Of a stretch of DNA of 6,064 nucleotides, positions 5,462 to 6,064 are shown one piece after another. Position 1 is the stretch's first letter; each line of letters begins with the position of its first letter. The notes under the pieces were generated by a model that made no database searches, had not been told where the DNA came from, and worked only from the letters and a program-made list of their open reading frames with translations. The position numbers and the translations under genes are program-made. Source of the DNA: Actinomycetales bacterium (GTDB lineage Bacteria; Actinomycetota; Actinomycetes; Actinomycetales; JAHECE01). The stretch spans positions 1 through 6,064 of the forward strand of contig JAHECE010000162.1 in NCBI GenBank assembly GCA_024641895.1, given 5' to 3'.

Positions 5462-6046
5462 TCAGGCGACGCGGGCGGGGGTTGGTAGGGCGACGAGGGC
5501 GTGGGCGGTGACGTCCTCGACGGGGCCGTTGCCGTCGACGCGGCGCAGGAGGCCGCGCCCGGCGTAGTGGGTGATCAGGGGTTGGGTCTGTTCGGTGTAG
5601 ACCTGCAGGCGTCGGCGGATGACGGGTTCGGTGTCGTCGCTGCGGCCTTGGAGCTGGGCGCGGTTCAGGAGCCTGGTCACGACGGCCTCTGTGTCGGTGA
5701 CCAGCTCGACGACCGCGTCGAGGTGCTGGTCGTTGAACGCGAGGATGGTGTCGAGCTCGGCGACCTGGGCGGGGGTGCGGGGGAAGCCGTCGAGCAGGAA
5801 CCCGGGTTTGGTGTCGGGTTGGGCCAGGCGCTGGCGCACGATCGCGTTGGTCAGGCTGTCCGGGACGTACTCCCCGGCGTCGAGCAGGCGGCGGACCTGC
5901 AGGCCCACGGGGGTGCGGTTGTGGACGTGGGCGCGGAAGATGTCGCCGGTGGAGATGGCGGGGATGCCCAGGGCGTCGGCAATGCGGGTGGCCTGGGTGC
6001 CCTTGCCCGCGCCGGGCGGGCCGATGATGACGAGGTGGCTGCTCAT
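5462..6046 (-). CDS. adk: Adenylate kinase (ATP-AMP phosphotransferase)
   Basis: A complete 194-residue cytosolic enzyme that interconverts ATP + AMP and 2 ADP. The P-loop GPPGAGKGT is at 9-17, the AMP-binding STGDIFR at 32-38, and the adenylate kinase signature FLLDGFPR at 83-90. The LID region, NRAQLQGRSDDTE, is short and has no zinc-binding cysteines, as in the short actinobacterial enzymes (M. tuberculosis Adk has 181 residues). The conserved arginine-rich IRRRLQVY follows. The ATG at 6046 is preceded by AAAGGA (6060-6055) with an 8-nt spacer. Adenylate kinase usually sits in the secY-adk-map-infA ribosomal-protein operon; here no map gene follows, and the next thing downstream is a terminator hairpin. 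It is therefore either a second copy or a relocated one. All catalytic motifs are intact. The upstream neighbour is outside the window. Confidence 0.97.
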   Translation of the reverse strand: MSSHLVIIGPPGAGKGTQATRIADALGIPAISTGDIFRAHVHNRTPVGLQVRRLLDAGEYVPDSLTNAIVRQRLAQPDTKPGFLLDGFPRTPAQVAELDTILAFNDQHLDAVVELVTDTEAVVTRLLNRAQLQGRSDDTEPVIRRRLQVYTEQTQPLITHYAGRGLLRRVDGNGPVEDVTAHALVALPTPARVA

Positions 6047-6064
6047 GGTGGTGGTCCTTTCAGA

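Noticed and set aside
1..6064. tRNA, rRNA, CRISPR array, insertion sequence or attachment site
   Set aside because: No cloverleaf-like segment, spaced direct repeats, transposase motif or flanking target duplication was found by reading. The palindromes at 1082 and 3962 are about 2.8 kb apart in opposite orientation and could formally be ends of an element, but no transposase or recombinase lies between them.

Overview
The window comes from a high-GC actinobacterium (Actinomycetota). The base composition is very G+C rich (roughly 70% by eye), codon third positions are almost all G or C, GTG starts are common, and it carries an MmyB-like regulator, a family found mainly in actinomycetes. I cannot name a genus.

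Layout, left to right. (1) 1-799, minus strand: the N-terminal 266 codons of a family GH1 beta-glucosidase or 6-phospho-beta-glucosidase; the rest lies beyond the left edge. (2) 818-1015, minus strand: a short reading frame with an excellent ribosome-binding site whose first residues look like the start of an aldo/keto reductase and which then goes out of frame, so probably a gene remnant. (3) 1082-1119: a perfect 14-bp inverted repeat in the divergent promoter region. (4) 1153-3674, plus strand: a two-gene, translationally coupled operon of an MmyB-like XRE regulator and an MFS exporter with a C-terminal ABM-like domain. (5) 3675-4107: a 433-nt gap with a coding-like fragment, a weak hairpin, and at 3962-3999 a second, diverged copy of the 38-bp element. 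(6) 4108-4956, plus strand: a classical short-chain dehydrogenase/reductase. (7) 5116-about 5340, plus strand: what looks like a frameshifted antibiotic-biosynthesis-monooxygenase-like (ABM) gene with a strong ribosome-binding site. (8) 5383-5415: a 15-bp stem hairpin, probably a shared terminator. (9) 5462-6046, minus strand: a complete adenylate kinase.

How the parts may work together (inference): the MmyB-like protein is probably a ligand-responsive switch controlling its own operon, the exporter, and the oxidoreductases on either side. The best evidence is the 38-bp element, present upstream of the regulator and again upstream of the SDR (31 of 38 positions identical when one copy is inverted). 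In matching orientation one copy points at the SDR and the other at the aldo/keto reductase remnant. This suggests a small export-plus-reduction cassette for a small hydrophobic or antibiotic-like molecule, with at least two former members (aldo/keto reductase, ABM protein) decaying. The GH1 gene and adenylate kinase look like flanking genes with no evident part in it.

I found no tRNA, rRNA, CRISPR array, transposase or phage gene. The individual protein families are well known; what may be undescribed is the operator and the cassette it defines.
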